Shown here one piece after another: positions 1 through 13,599 of a DNA stretch of 64,000 nt. This stretch comes from Piper betle (lineage: Eukaryota > Streptophyta > Magnoliopsida > Piperales > Piperaceae): contig JAURVB010012448.1 in NCBI GenBank assembly GCA_033002965.1, positions 1 through 64,000 of the forward strand. Direction: 5' to 3'. Made by a program: the position numbers and the translations under genes. The notes beneath the pieces were generated by a model. That model did no database searches and had not been told where the DNA came from. It saw nothing but the letters and a program-made list of their open reading frames with translations. Each line of letters opens with the position of its first letter. The stretch's first letter is position 1.

Positions 1-1493
<1,493 letters not shown>

Positions 1494-1658
1494 GCTTGTA
1501 CCTGAATATTTGGTGATGACGTAAAATGATCAACCATAACCAGACTTCAGAACGTTGCTGTGCATCTCATCCAGCAATGGACTTGGTCCTAATGTGTACA
1601 TCTGCAATCAAAGCCTTCTGTATGCAGTAAATGACTCGCAGGTTTAGACACCGGCGAA

Positions 1659-1664
1659 AATAAA
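1659..1664 (+). terminator. Candidate polyadenylation signal of the ABCC gene
   Basis: AATAAA lies about 165 bases after the stop codon of the transporter, a normal distance for a plant 3' UTR. Plant poly(A) signals are loose, so this is only a candidate. Confidence 0.35.
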
Positions 1665-1699
1665 TGTACTGAGATGTTCAAAACGTACATTGTTGTCAT

Positions 1700-2471
1700 T
1701 TTTGTTTGTTAGTATTTGTGTGGTAACGAGGAAGTATGGAAACTCATTAAGAGTGGTCTAGACACCCTCTAAGCTAAGCTTTAGCTACCGAGAAATTCAA
1801 CCGAAATGGATCTTATTCCATTTTACAAAATTGTTGCCCTTGCTTGTTTGGTTTTCTTATGTGATCAAAATTCTGTCGCAATTCTTGTTGCGAAAAAAGA
1901 TGAATATGATCTATTATTATCTGTTTCAGAGTCATTATTAGATTTTCTTCGGAAATGTTTCAACAGGTTTGGCGAGAAAGATTCGAAAATATTAAATTTT
2001 CAGAGCCATAATCATGAGAAGCACCAGTGGCCTAATGGTAGATTAGTACCCTGCCACCGTACAGACCCTGGTCGATTGCCCAGCTTCCTACGTTGATAGT
2101 TGCAGAAATTATGAAAGATTGCTTGATGGTTGAAATAATGAGAGAGTACCTTAGCTTCGTTCCTTTGAAATGGAAATGTTGATTTAATTCGGACCTTACC
2201 GGACAATATGTCCTTGTGGACTTGATTTAGATTTGCAAATCAAATACTAAATATAAATTCTTCTTTAGAAGGTGAAAGCAAAAAATGGAGCCCCTCTTCC
2301 ATCCACAATACGGCTTTGAACAAAAGAACATCAGACCATTGATGCTTGGATGAATTGACTTAAAACATAACAACACATCAACAACACGAGGTCATACTAT
2401 CTCCTCAGAGACATTTGATAAAACTGGACCAACTTGAGGGCATCAATTTCAGAAAACACGAAAAGAGCTAT
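1700..2471. other. Intergenic spacer between convergent ABCC and HY5 genes
   Basis: This stretch holds the 3' UTRs of two convergent genes and AT-rich spacer. Short open frames exist (for example 1806-2096) but show no family motif and no coding character. No RNA gene or repeat was recognised. Confidence 0.5.
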
Positions 2472-3956
2472 CTACTCTAACTTTCTTCTACATGGTGTGT
2501 AGGCAACAGTCGCTTGAATACAACATTGAGTACACAAGTTCCCCTCATTAGCACTGCGACTGCCAGCCCTCCTCCCCGCGGTAGTATGCTTGAATATCTG
2601 CAAAAATAGAACGTTGTAAAATAAAATCAGTACAGATCGGATGGAATACAAAATCAGGTCCTAGGTCCAGATAGATACACGTCTTTATTGCATACAAACG
2701 AGAAAGCATATGACCCAGAAAAGCATCACATCTCAAGAATTATGATACAAATCTTGTCGACTTGAAAAATGATCAGTAAGACGCATAACAGATGAAACCA
2801 AGGTAACGCCTAAAAACAAATTAACGTAGCTACTAGCAATTGATATGGAAGCCACTTTGGAACGTTAGCCATCTATGTTTATCGGAACAAAAAAACATTG
2901 GCGAGAGTCAAGCTAAGATGTCACTAGTACGTAGAGTGTGAAGACTTCCGGCATAGTAAATTACAGTACGAATACGTGTGGTTTATCAGAACACAATAAA
3001 CAGCAATGCAATAAGGCTTACAATTGAAAGAATGAGTGGACCAACTAACTTCTAAGATTATTATGCACCTAAAATATGGCAGATAGATTTTTCATAAGAA
3101 ACCAATACTTTCATGGTGAATACAGAATGAAAGTGACATCAGCTACATGTCGAAGCATTTGGTTCTCGTTCTGCAGGGTGGAGAGCCTCTCTTCCAACTC
3201 CGAGTTCTTGGTTTCCAAGTCCTTCACCTTCACCTCCAAATCGTTGAGGTATGCCTTCTTCCTCTCCCTCGCCTGCTGAGCAGACACTCTGTTCCTCAAC
3301 AACCTTCACAAAACCATAGCACCCAATTAATGATTGAATTGTCCCACTCCTCATAATACAATAGCCAAATCATCAGCAGTTCTTCACCTTTTCAATCTCT
3401 TGCTCTCTTTATCAGCGGGGCTTCTTCCTCGCCTCCTCCGGCTAGGCTCCGACGCCGCCTGCACCCTGTCCTGTCCGGCCACCGATCTGGCCTCTCGGCC
3501 GGAGGTGGACGCCCCTGCTGGCTCGTTTCCGATCTCCGGCACTCTCCTGATCTCGTCATCGCTCTCCATCCCTTAATGCATCAAAAACAAAATCGCATCC
3601 CATAAATTCAGAGACCATAACTCGAAATTCGTTGATCCCACACAAGAAATTCACCTACATTTCATCCTACCACTTCCCTCACCAGCAGATAGAAAAATTA
3701 AAGACTAAAACTTCCCAACAAACCCACTCACCAACCATTCATCCCTGATAAAAAAAACAGCTACATCAGAAACAAAAACAATCAAAGAATCCAAAACTCA
3801 ACAATTGATCTAGAGCCAAATGAGCACCAAAAACAGCCAAAAAATCAAAGACGCCCCGATCAAAAAGATCCCACCTTCTTTAACTTCGAGTTGAAGGGCG
3901 GAGCTAGAAGATCTCTCGGAGCTCGAAGGAAGCGAGCTCGCAGCTTGTTCCTGCAT
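2472..3956 (-). CDS. HY5: bZIP transcription factor ELONGATED HYPOCOTYL 5 (HY5)
   Basis: HY5 is the nuclear bZIP that promotes photomorphogenesis by binding G-box/ACGT elements and is degraded through COP1 in the dark. Exons on the minus strand: 3956-3875, 3571-3388, 3303-3147, 2597-2472 (stop TAG); 549 nt, 182 residues. The protein starts [13 protein letters not shown]. Exon 2 begins with the acidic COP1-binding VPE motif ([13 protein letters not shown]), followed by [15 protein letters not shown]. Exon 3 gives the basic region [16 protein letters not shown] and the leucine zipper. All junctions agree in phase. Two details differ from well-known HY5 proteins: the last residue of exon 3 is His (MLRH) where Gln is usual, and the C-terminus runs past the usual end by about 20 residues with four cysteines (from NLCTQCC to RRKLE). 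Arabidopsis HY5 has 168 residues. The 2598-3146 intron holds no other gene. Confidence 0.94.
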
Positions 3957-4984
3957 CTTCTTCTCCCGAATCTGAGCTCCCAAAGTGCAGGAGGACTGCT
4001 CCGACCAAGAAGAGAGAGCGGGCGATTTTTCGGGTTTTGTTTACTCTTTACGATCTCGCGGTGAAATATCCACCGTTGATCTTGCAACAATCGGACAGTT
4101 ACGGAGATGGAATCGTGGACGACAAATGGCCATGGAGGTAGGTGGCATATCCAATGGCCGAGAAGAGGGTCGTGGTCGGCTCTCAGCCGTTCGATGGGAC
4201 TGATATTTGAGGTGGATGGACGAAATTGGGCTTGGTTTGGAGGTGGAAGTATGATGAGGTACACTAGAGGACAGCCCAGACGAGTAAATGGGCCCACTTG
4301 TGTACGGTTTTTGGATGGGCCCATTGTTTGTGCGGTTGGTATAGAGGCCCATTCGACAAGGATGGCAATGATTGGTGGAAAGATCTGGAGGGGAATGTGG
4401 CCCATGGGCTTTCCAAACGTTGCTGTCGTGTTGAGCTGTTGTTGTCAAGGTCAAGGGGATTTGGAAATGACTGCGGCCAAAATCAAATCCTACATCGTAC
4501 GCAAAATAAATAAATAAAAAATCTAGGGCATTTGACGTCTTCTTACCACCTCTGTTTTTTTCTTTTTTGGAAAAAACATAATGTAGATATACATGCCATC
4601 ATATCGTCAGACCCACTGGCTGCCCGCCCAGAATGAAACTAAATATTTTTAATCAAGTGGATCTTAATTTAGGGTTCTATGTCGGCGATACACTTAGGAT
4701 ATCCAATGAAAGAATAATAAGACGTTAGAATGCCTACTGTACATAAGAAAAGGCTTGAGATACCTATCTCTGTAAGCCACAACACCTTCAACCCCTTCTG
4801 TGAGTAAAGTTGCTTTGAAAAAAGTATATATATACAGTTGATAGGTAGCGGGAAGTCAAAATATAGCATCTATTCAAGTCAGTTTAATTTACCTTGCCAG
4901 TCAATACGATTTATTTCACATATTGCTGCCGGCTTCAAATCTCGCTGTCTGTGTATATCCTTATCGGTAGTGACTATAGCGGAG
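3957..4984. other. HY5 upstream region and PPR 3' flank
   Basis: The first few hundred bases are the HY5 5' UTR/promoter (minus-strand gene starting at 3956) and the last part is the 3' flank of the PPR gene. The 4100-4460 part is moderately GC-rich and open on both strands (137-181 codons), but the frames have no recognisable domain, and I treat them as chance. Confidence 0.45.
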
Positions 4985-7578
4985 TTACTTGAATGCACTT
5001 GCAAAGCAATCAAGCGAAGCTAATTCAACCTCTTTCCTCACCCCAGAACCTTTCATTAATTTTCTTATCTTGTCAACTTCTTCCCACTCATCTAGATCTG
5101 CATAAATGTTTGAAAGTGAAATATAGGCTCCATCGTCATTTGGGTCTTGCTCAAGAATATTACTGGCTGCTAATTTTCCTAGGTCAACATTACCATGCAA
5201 CCTGCAAGCAGCCAGTAGAGTTCCCCATATATAAGCATCTGGTTTCATTGCCATTGAATCAATCAGCTCCTTGGCTTCATTCAATTTCCCAGCCTTGCAG
5301 AGCAAGTCCACCAAACAAGCAAAGTGTTGAAGCTCTGGTGCAAGACCATAATCTTTAATCATGGAATCAAAGAGACGGCACCCTTCATCCACCAACCCAT
5401 TATGACAACAGGCTGACAAAAGACCGATGAAAGTTGCTGAGTCAGGATTTATGCCTACTTTTTTCATCAACTCGTACATTTTCAGTGCTTCCAAGCCCTG
5501 TCCATGTTGAGCATAACCAACAATCATGGATGTCCAAGTAACCAAATCCGGTTGTTTTATCTCATCAAACAGCCTAAGAGAATCCTCAAAGTGTCCTGAT
5601 TTGGAATACATTGAAACTAAGGAACTGCTCACTGAGGGATCCATATCCAAGCATGTTTTGATACAATAAGCGTGTAATTGTTTCCCCATCTCTATTTTAT
5701 TTAGATTTCCCAATACCCCAATGATAGATGAAGCAGTGAAACAATCAATTTTAATCCCGGAAGCAGCCATTAGATTATATAAATCAAATGCTTCCTTAAA
5801 ATGTCCATTTTGTGAAAAGCCTGAAAGTAAGGATGTCCAGGCAACCTGATCTTTTTGAGGCATCAAATAAAAAATCTGAATTGCAGAATCAAGCAGTCTG
5901 CATTTGGAATACATGTTGACAAGGGCACCACCAATGCCAATATCTTTTTCCAAACCAATTCGAATAATGTGCCCATGAACCTCCATTCCTCTCTTCAATG
6001 ATTGACACGTAGAACAAGTATAAAGAACTGCTACTAAAGTCCTTCGATCAAAAGCTAGGTTTTCTTCAAAGACTAATCTTCTAAATAGCAAAAATGCATC
6101 CTCTACGAAGCCATGCTCAGAAAAGCCAGCAATCATTGAAGTCCATAAAATGGCATCTTTCTCTGGCGTTTCTGTAAATACTTTATAAGCTTCTGATATA
6201 CAATTGGATTTAGAGTACATTGTGAGAAGAGAACTTGAGACCGTTACTCTGTCCAATAAACCAGCTTTAACAACATAGGAGTGTAACTGCAAGCCAACAG
6301 AAACATCTGTTACAATGCTGAGCATGCTAGAAGAACAAAACGCATCAGGTAGCTGACCATTTGATAACATTCTCCAGTAGAGTTCCATAGCTTGCGTAAA
6401 TTGTTGGTTTTGTGCAAAACCAGATATCATCACTGCCCATGACTGAGCATCATTCAAAAATCCCATCTCATCAAATGCACCCTTGGCTAAGTGAAATTCT
6501 CCAATCTTAGAATATGCATTGATCAAAGCATCTCTCACAGCCAAATATAAATAGAAACCAAATTTCACAACCAAACAATGAAATTGTGAAGTATCAGTGA
6601 CAATGTTAGTTTGAGAACAAGCAGTGAGAACACTTGTCATAGTATAAGCATTAATTTCTTCGCCAACTAACCTCATTTCTCTGAAAATTCTGAAGCAATT
6701 TACATAATCTTCCACCTGAACAAAGCCAGATATAATCGCAGTCCATGTAACAACATTTTTAATTGGCATTTGTGAGAACACCATGACAGCATCATCAATA
6801 TCACCACACTTGGCATATAGATCAACAACGTTAGTACCTACGTATAGATCATCAGCATAACCATATTTGATAACCCAGGCATGCATTTGTCTACCAGACT
6901 CTAACTCCCCAATGGCTGTACAAGCCGCCAAAACACTTGAGAAAGTGAACTCACTAGGAGCAAGAAATTGATGCACCATCCGAGAAAAGAAATCTAAAGC
7001 CATCCGATCTTTATTGTTCTTGATACATCCAGCAATGATAGCGTTGTAGCAAACAGCATTCTCAACGGACACCTCAGAGAAAATGCTTATGGCATCTCCA
7101 AAATCGAAGCTTCTAGAAAACAAACTAATCAATCCTGTACAAACAAAAGCATTTGAGAGAAATCCATTTTTGAGTACAAGAGCATAAATCTGTCTGCCAA
7201 AACACACATTCTCAGATTCAGCACATGCAGAAAGGACACTTCCATATGTAATCATATCAGGGTCATAACCACGACATCGCATGAGACAGAAAAAGCCATG
7301 GATTCATCAAACTGCCGGCTGAAATGGTAGCCAGAAATCATGAGATTCCATGAGACAGCATTTGGGTTGAGGATTTCACCAAACAGACGAAGTGCCTCAT
7401 ACATAGAACCACATTTGCAGTAAGCATCGGCCAGTGAATTGGCCACATATATATTAGACCCTAGAACTCCCTCTTTAAGCACTTTTGCATGGGAAGTTCT
7501 AGTATGGACAGTGGAGTTGATCCTACTCCTAGTGGAGCACACATGTATCCCATTTTGGAGCAAGGACACTCTTTTCAT
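4985..7578 (-). CDS. OTP87: Pentatricopeptide repeat protein, E subclass, OTP87-like, with one frameshift
   Basis: PLS-type PPR proteins of the E subclass bind specific RNA sites and direct C-to-U editing in organelles. This intronless gene carries about twenty repeats (typical pieces: YCKCGSMYEALRLF, VSWNLMISGY, SSLVSMYSKSG, GLLSACCHNGLVDEG) and ends with E1/E2 motifs (WGTLLAACRLHGN, GAYISLSNIYAD, RKLMKGSGVRKE). Repeat order and linker phrases recall Arabidopsis At1g74600 (OTP87, mitochondrial editing); this is from memory. Two overlapping frames (7578 to about 7290, then about 7290 to 4985) join only if one T is restored in the run at 7290-7294 (plus-strand A5); the total then becomes exactly 865 codons. 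After RKE the usual PGxSW end is replaced by an unrelated tail of about 17 residues. An in-frame TGA lies upstream of the first ATG (7578), and no clear transit peptide is visible, so the N-terminus may be incomplete. Confidence 0.85.
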
Positions 7579-10170
7579 GTCGAAAATACAACCAAAAACG
7601 TCGGAAGAAAGATCACTTTCGTATCAACAAAATCCATGTATCCGTTTGTAGGTTGTCCGCCCAATGTGTCTGCCAAGACACCAAACAATTCATCATAACT
7701 TACCAATATTTTACATAATCGATTCTTCCGATATCTTTTCATTGTTCATTTTCATCAGAAGGCCTAAACCAATCCCATATCCAACCTAATTCGATCTTTC
7801 ATTCCCTCTCCCCTTCTCAATTTTCCCACTCCCCATGAACCTTAATTATTAAACCTGCATTGATTAACATGAGGAAACTCACTGGCCGTACACCCCAAAC
7901 AGTACATACCATGAGCCGTCCATTGAACAAAACTCCTCCCAGGCATATGATCGAACACCTTCCATGCGCGAAAGAAAGATCACCACCCTCGCATGGGAGA
8001 TCGAGATATTGGTGCAGATAGGCAAGTAGAGGGAGAAGTCAGTCTTACTAGGTTTGATGTGTGGAGAAGAGTCCAGTGGTGGATATGCCGGCGCTCGACG
8101 GCGGTGACGCCTGGGGGAAGGGTGGTGCCGGCGGGAAAGAGAGCCGGCAGGAGGTGGCGGGAGATGATCATGTATGGGCCTTGGTTCTAGAAGACATCAA
8201 GCCCATGTAAGTGGCCAAGCACCAGATAAGGCCCATTATATGATTTTTTAAAAAAGGGGACTTTAAAGTTGAAAATAATTATTATAAACTTGATCAATTT
8301 AAGTGATTAGGTAAAAGTTTAACATTTTAAGAAGCTATTTGAAATTCATTTAAACTATAAAGTAATTTTTATGACTTAGTTGTTTAGTATGAAAATTGAA
8401 TATTTTTCTGTTTTAGGAGCTTAAGTAAAATCCCATCAGATGAATGTTTGTCAAACCAATTGTTCTTCCAAGTAACTAACTATAAGGGTAGGTGCAATAG
8501 ATTGTGACTCTCGACTGGCTTTTATCTTTGTATATTTAGCTCGACTTATGATGTTTTTATAACCAACATGATATATTGATTAAAGAAGGATGAATTGACG
8601 CTTCACTTTCAATTCATGGTCAATACTTTTAAAGGTTTATATCTGATCCATAGTATAATTTAGAATGACTAATAACTTCATTAGCATAAAAATTTTAGGA
8701 AATGATTTCACTTATACACAAAATATAATTTCACTAGGCATCGTAACAAGAGAATTGAGCGTGAGCCAAGCAAAACTGTTTCACCTTGATTAGCTCCATA
8801 TCCGACCACAAGACTGGACCCAACGTAAAATGAAGCTGTTTCTTTAATTTAATGTTGCAGGCATTATGTATGTAAAGAGTTAATTATAAAGCTGAATTAT
8901 AACCTCTATTTTTAAGATTGCAGAAAAGGCTTTGAGTTATATATACACTTAATAAGTTTTGTTTGACATTTAAAAAATCAGTCAATTTTACACTTTGCAC
9001 ACTTCAAATATTAGTCAAATATTTTTATATTTTAAAAAAGATTTATTTGATCCATATTTTTAATCTTTGTTGAAAACAGCTAGCTGATCATGATCGGTAC
9101 TTTAGCTATGAGAACTTACACTATATATACAATTGAAGCTGGAGAAAACAACAGAAAATGATCACTGGGAAGAAATTATATATACAGGACATACTGAATC
9201 TAGAGGATCACATATACATGCGCATTTTTTATGCTTGTCACCATTTGAGAGAAGTTAAGATCAGGCATGAAGGATCTGCGATTACCCAGAAAATGACAAG
9301 TACAGTATAATTAAGTAACAGCTATATATAATCTACATCTTGAGATGAACCTCTTAAAAGAAAACATCTTGCGATGCAGCAAGCTGTGTATATATATTAT
9401 TAGGACAGATAGTGAGATAGAAGAAGTATTTTAAATGTACATGCTAGTATTCAAATCTCAAAAGCCAAGTGTAAAAAAAAATCTTGATATTTCAAACTGA
9501 TCATCGTTCCATGCAAAAGAAATATACATTTATTCGCACACAGAGAATTAGAACTTATTATAGATCGTGATAAGAAAAGATTACCAGTGTAAAGCAGCTT
9601 GAGAAGTAACCAGTCATCCATGCAGGAAAGTGATTGGAGTTCACGATGGAAGGTCCTGCAATCAAGCTTCAAATGCTTCAAGTAAGAAAACAAGAACTTA
9701 TGGGGAGACACTGGAATTTATATATATATCAATAGCTTGATCATCTTAACTGTCATTTAGTTTATGAGGGACATTTTAATTTTACAAGGAAGGGCCAGAT
9801 TATTTCTTGAAGAAAACCAGATCATCAATGTGAATGTTGAGAACAGTACTGGTCTTATCTGAAGAGCCTGCCTAATAAAATGTATCCCATATTGTGCATT
9901 TGAAGTTTTAAAATAGAAAGAAAAATGCAGTTTATAAATAATCACATGAATTTACATATATATATATATCTGAAATATTAATTTTTTACATTCTAAAGCA
10001 GTGAACAAACTTGACCTATAGACATCTTAAACACGTCATAACAGGCACAGGAAACAAGGGATACTTAACCTCTTCAATATGGAGACGACTTGGTTGATCC
10101 ATGCAACTCAAAACATATTTGCAAAACAGAAATTATCAGACTCCAAATTTCATACTCCAAAGAACATCTA
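7579..10170. other. Intergenic, AT-rich, no protein gene seen
   Basis: The first part is the PPR upstream region. 7990-8190 is locally GC-rich with frames open on both strands but no motif. From 8220 on the sequence is AT-rich with many short stops; TA-rich tracts occur near 9715-9730 and 9955-9970. Part of the 3' half could belong to the primary transcript of the minus-strand miRNA-like hairpin at 10176-10288. Confidence 0.4.
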
Positions 10171-10175
10171 TCAAG

Positions 10176-10288
10176 GAAAAAAGAAGAATTAGGAGCTCCC
10201 TTCAGTCCAAAGCAGATGATCAAGATAATTACAACAATAACAAAAAATCTGTTTTGGGCTGGAAGAAACTCCCATTTCTTCAATTTTC
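10176..10288 (-). ncRNA. MIR319: miR319/miR159-family precursor hairpin (candidate MIR gene)
   Basis: The minus strand contains TTGGACTGAAGGGAGCTCCT at 10210-10191, identical to the core of miR319c; read one base earlier (10211) it matches miR159c except for one T-to-C. In this family the guide RNA cuts TCP (miR319) or GAMYB (miR159) mRNAs. The opposite arm (10273-10248 and flanks) pairs with it. I aligned 42 consecutive positions (10288-10247 against 10176-10217): 32 Watson-Crick pairs, 4 G-U pairs, 6 mismatches and no bulges, closed by a loop of about 29 nt. The G-U pairs would become A-C mismatches on the other strand, and the guide lies in the 3' arm as in the family; both fix the strand as minus. 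Family precursors are usually near 180 nt with a long upper stem, so this short form is unusual. No protein gene overlaps it. Confidence 0.72.
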
Positions 10289-10299
10289 AAGAACACCCA

Positions 10300-13200
10300 C
10301 ATTAACGTAAAATGATTGGAATGGAGATCAGATCTCCAGATCAGAAAAAAAAGCCCTCTCTTTTTCTCCGAGTTCTCAGTTTACTTGATCTGATCTGGTG
10401 TGTATAGGGAAACAAGTCTGGAGGTTAGACAAGAGTTAATGGAGTATGAGCTTTGACATGAGTGGCCAACCGACACCATACAATTTTAGCTCATCAATGC
10501 CCCTTATTATGACTCTCTAAACCTCAAATGTATTAGTTCTTTAGCAATAAACCAAGGAGGAAATTACAGTGGCCAGCTAGCAACCTTGTAAAATATGAAT
10601 TAATTAACCACATAGGAAATTCAGATTGTTAAGGGGGATGATCTAGCAGTTGATCAGAAGGGTGGCCCCAACCAGAGGAGCATGCTGGCATGCATATTAT
10701 GCATTGGCACAGAAAGAAATGAAGAAGCAAGGCTTTAAATAAAAGGAGAAGAAAGAGAGAGAAAGGAAAGAAACATAAAACAACCAGGACAGGGAATTGA
10801 ATGCCCTTTTCTATTTACAGAAGCATGACAGGAGGTTGGATTTTGCTGTTAAGAGCCCTTACTTGCTACCAGAGTTAGGTCTACAACCCAACCCTTCTTC
10901 TTTGAACCGTCTCTTAAATCACCAACAACCTTTTATTTATTGTTTTCAATTTCTGTGACCGCCCAATTCTTCTCTCCGCCATTTCAAGCATGCATACTTC
11001 AAGCACAATGTCCCTTCCCCGGCTTTTTACGTACCCGTTTCAGATTGATCGTATGGGACTTTGCTTTCTCTGACAAACTAGGACTACATCTTACATAATA
11101 CATGGTCTGAATGTTTTCATTCATCTTTGCATGATTTAATTCTGTTTGGCGTCTCTCCCTTGTTGTTTGCTGTGCTAGAATCTTATATCCACCAACAGTC
11201 CTGGAATTTATGGCTGGGTTTTACTATAGAGAGGAGGGTTGCTGTTGCTTGGACTAAGCTTTCTTGGGTATACGGAGATGGAACGACGGCTTCTCCTTGT
11301 TACTAGCTAGTTCAATTCTTTTACAGTGCTACGATATATATATTATATCCATCTTACTCTTTTCTATGTTGTCTTCAATCGTTTTCTGATTTCATGAGCT
11401 GGTTTCAATTAATATACATTCTGGTTAAAGATCTCTCTCAGCTTTCATTTCTTTCTTTTCTAGCAACATTAAGCTGTTGCAAGGGAAATGATATCTTCGA
11501 ACTAATGTGCACTGCATGGTTATATGCCACAAGCCGATCGAGTCCCTAGAACAATGTCATGGAGTAATTATACTCCGAACGGATTCTAATTTCTAACTGC
11601 TAATTTGCTCATGATTTTTATAGGGATAAAAATACTCAGGTAGAATTTGCTAGACGAAAATCAGATGTAAGCTTGGAGAATATGCAGGCAAGCTTTAACT
11701 CATAATTCTTTGAAATAATTTTATGTTCAATGTTCATAAGATGTTCTACATATATATCCCCTTCAGAAGCTAACGTAGATAATCATGTAAATGAAATGCT
11801 GAACGGAGGACATATTAGAGATGGTTTTAACGTCATTTTGGAGGGAGAATGATTATTAATTCTATGATGTTATGTAGAGAAAACCCTGATATATGACATT
11901 AAGTACTATTCTGTGCCGCAGAAAATCAAAGAACATCATCTGTGCCGCAGAAAATCAAAGAACATAATGGTTTAGAACACATTATCCAACTTTCCATCGA
12001 TTCATAAATTTCACTTGAAACTTTGTCCAACATGTATGTGGAAGTGACAATGGCCAGACGGCGTTCGACAAGAGTAAATTCAGATGTTTGAACATTAGAG
12101 AAGAGCAAGGATGAATTAAATGGGCTCGGGGCCTTCCCGCCGTAAATGGTTAGCGGATTTACCGTTTAATCAACTGATCTGATTTAAATGGAATAAAAAT
12201 GATAAAAAAATTATTTAATGATATAAGAAAACATAAAAATTTTGATTAATTTGATCGAGCCGACTTTGAATTTAATTGGAAATGGTAAAAGGCTCTATTG
12301 CAACTGTTTTTGCCGATTTAACTGATTTTTGTTTAGTCATTTTATATTTAACTATTAAACTCATCTCTACCTCAAATATAATCTTAAATTAGTATTTAAT
12401 TGTTAAAGTTTCTTTTTGACGAGGTTATCAATTTATATTTTTTAATTACTTATTTCCTAATATGTAGTATTAGCTTACCATAATTTAGTTGGTTAACATG
12501 TTTTATATTTTGTGAGTGAAAAGTTAGTTTAGATAATTATAATTTATAACCTTTAGTTTATGATATATAAAATAATAAAAATTAATCATTGGCTAACTGT
12601 TTAACCAACAGCAAAATGATAAAAACTTGGCTACGACAGAACCATCTAAATTTAGTTGATGATTTAGCTTTAAAACGGTAAAAAGTTACGATGAGTGTTA
12701 TTAGCCAACCCATAACCTAATGATTACAGTAGTATGAGTTCCATAGAAGTAACTAAGCAAGCCCATTAATTTCTTTTCCCAATCAGATGAGGCCCAGAAA
12801 TTGTTGTTGAAATGAGACAAATCCGGCCCACTAATTGATCGAGGACGGTTGCTTCATGACATCAGTTAATCAGGTATTGCCGTTAAGGCTTGGCATTGAA
12901 TCACAACTACAAATAACGGCATCATCCAACGAGTTGCCTGTTGAAAGATTTATTTATTAATACTCTCTGCTTACATGTAATATGGAGTTCATCGTGCTAA
13001 TTTGATAAATGTCGCTAAAATGTAATCTTCTACACAGTCCTAGAGCAGCCTCTGCTAAATATTTTATACAAGCCTCTAAAAAAACACTCAAGAACAATAT
13101 ATATATAAGTACAAGACTTTCTTTATTTATCTAAAAAATACTTTGCATGAGGAATAGTTCAATATATAATATGAGTACGCAGTTTTACATTAAGTCTTTA

Positions 13201-13590
13201 GAAATTAGAATGTGTTGAAGGAGGGGTGGACCCGTGGCATATATAATACACGAAAATTAAACAAAATAAATGTAATGCTAGCTAACTCAAACATGTGTTG
13301 AAGGTTGGTTTATAGAAAATAATCTATTCATGATCATCAATAATAAATAGTAAACTGATCAATGCTTCACCGACTATGCGTTTTTTATAATTACGATGCA
13401 TCGATGAACGGGCCTGGTAACAGAGAAATAATAATTAAGACGGATTTATATCTTATAAATCATAGACTTTCAGACAAAGAATCAAGAGACAATTTGTTTA
13501 AGTGGTGGCTAGATTTCGTTTATGTGGTATTAGTATGAGAAATTTTAAATTTGTGGCACAGGGGTGACGGGAAGAAAAAATGTCAAGGCT
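10300..13590. other. Intergenic, no protein gene seen
   Basis: This AT-rich spacer should include the promoter of the minus-strand miRNA-like locus; a TATATATATTATA tract near 11334-11347 is one possible core promoter, unproven. A 29-bp unit beginning CTGTGCCGCAGAAAATC is present twice in direct tandem (11911-11968). The 12120-12720 part has GGTTAGCGGATTTACCG-like runs that recall degenerate DNA transposons, but no ends could be fixed. Confidence 0.4.
11911..11968. repeat. Two-copy 29-bp direct tandem repeat
   Basis: The unit starting CTGTGCCGCAGAAAATCAAA occurs at 11911 and again at 11940 with no gap and nearly no difference. It lies in a gene-free stretch. Confidence 0.85.
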
Positions 13591-13599
13591 ACCATTACT

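Noticed and set aside
4041..4517. Overlapping 136- and 181-codon frames upstream of HY5
   Set aside because: No recognisable domain, located in the expected promoter/5' UTR, and open on both strands.
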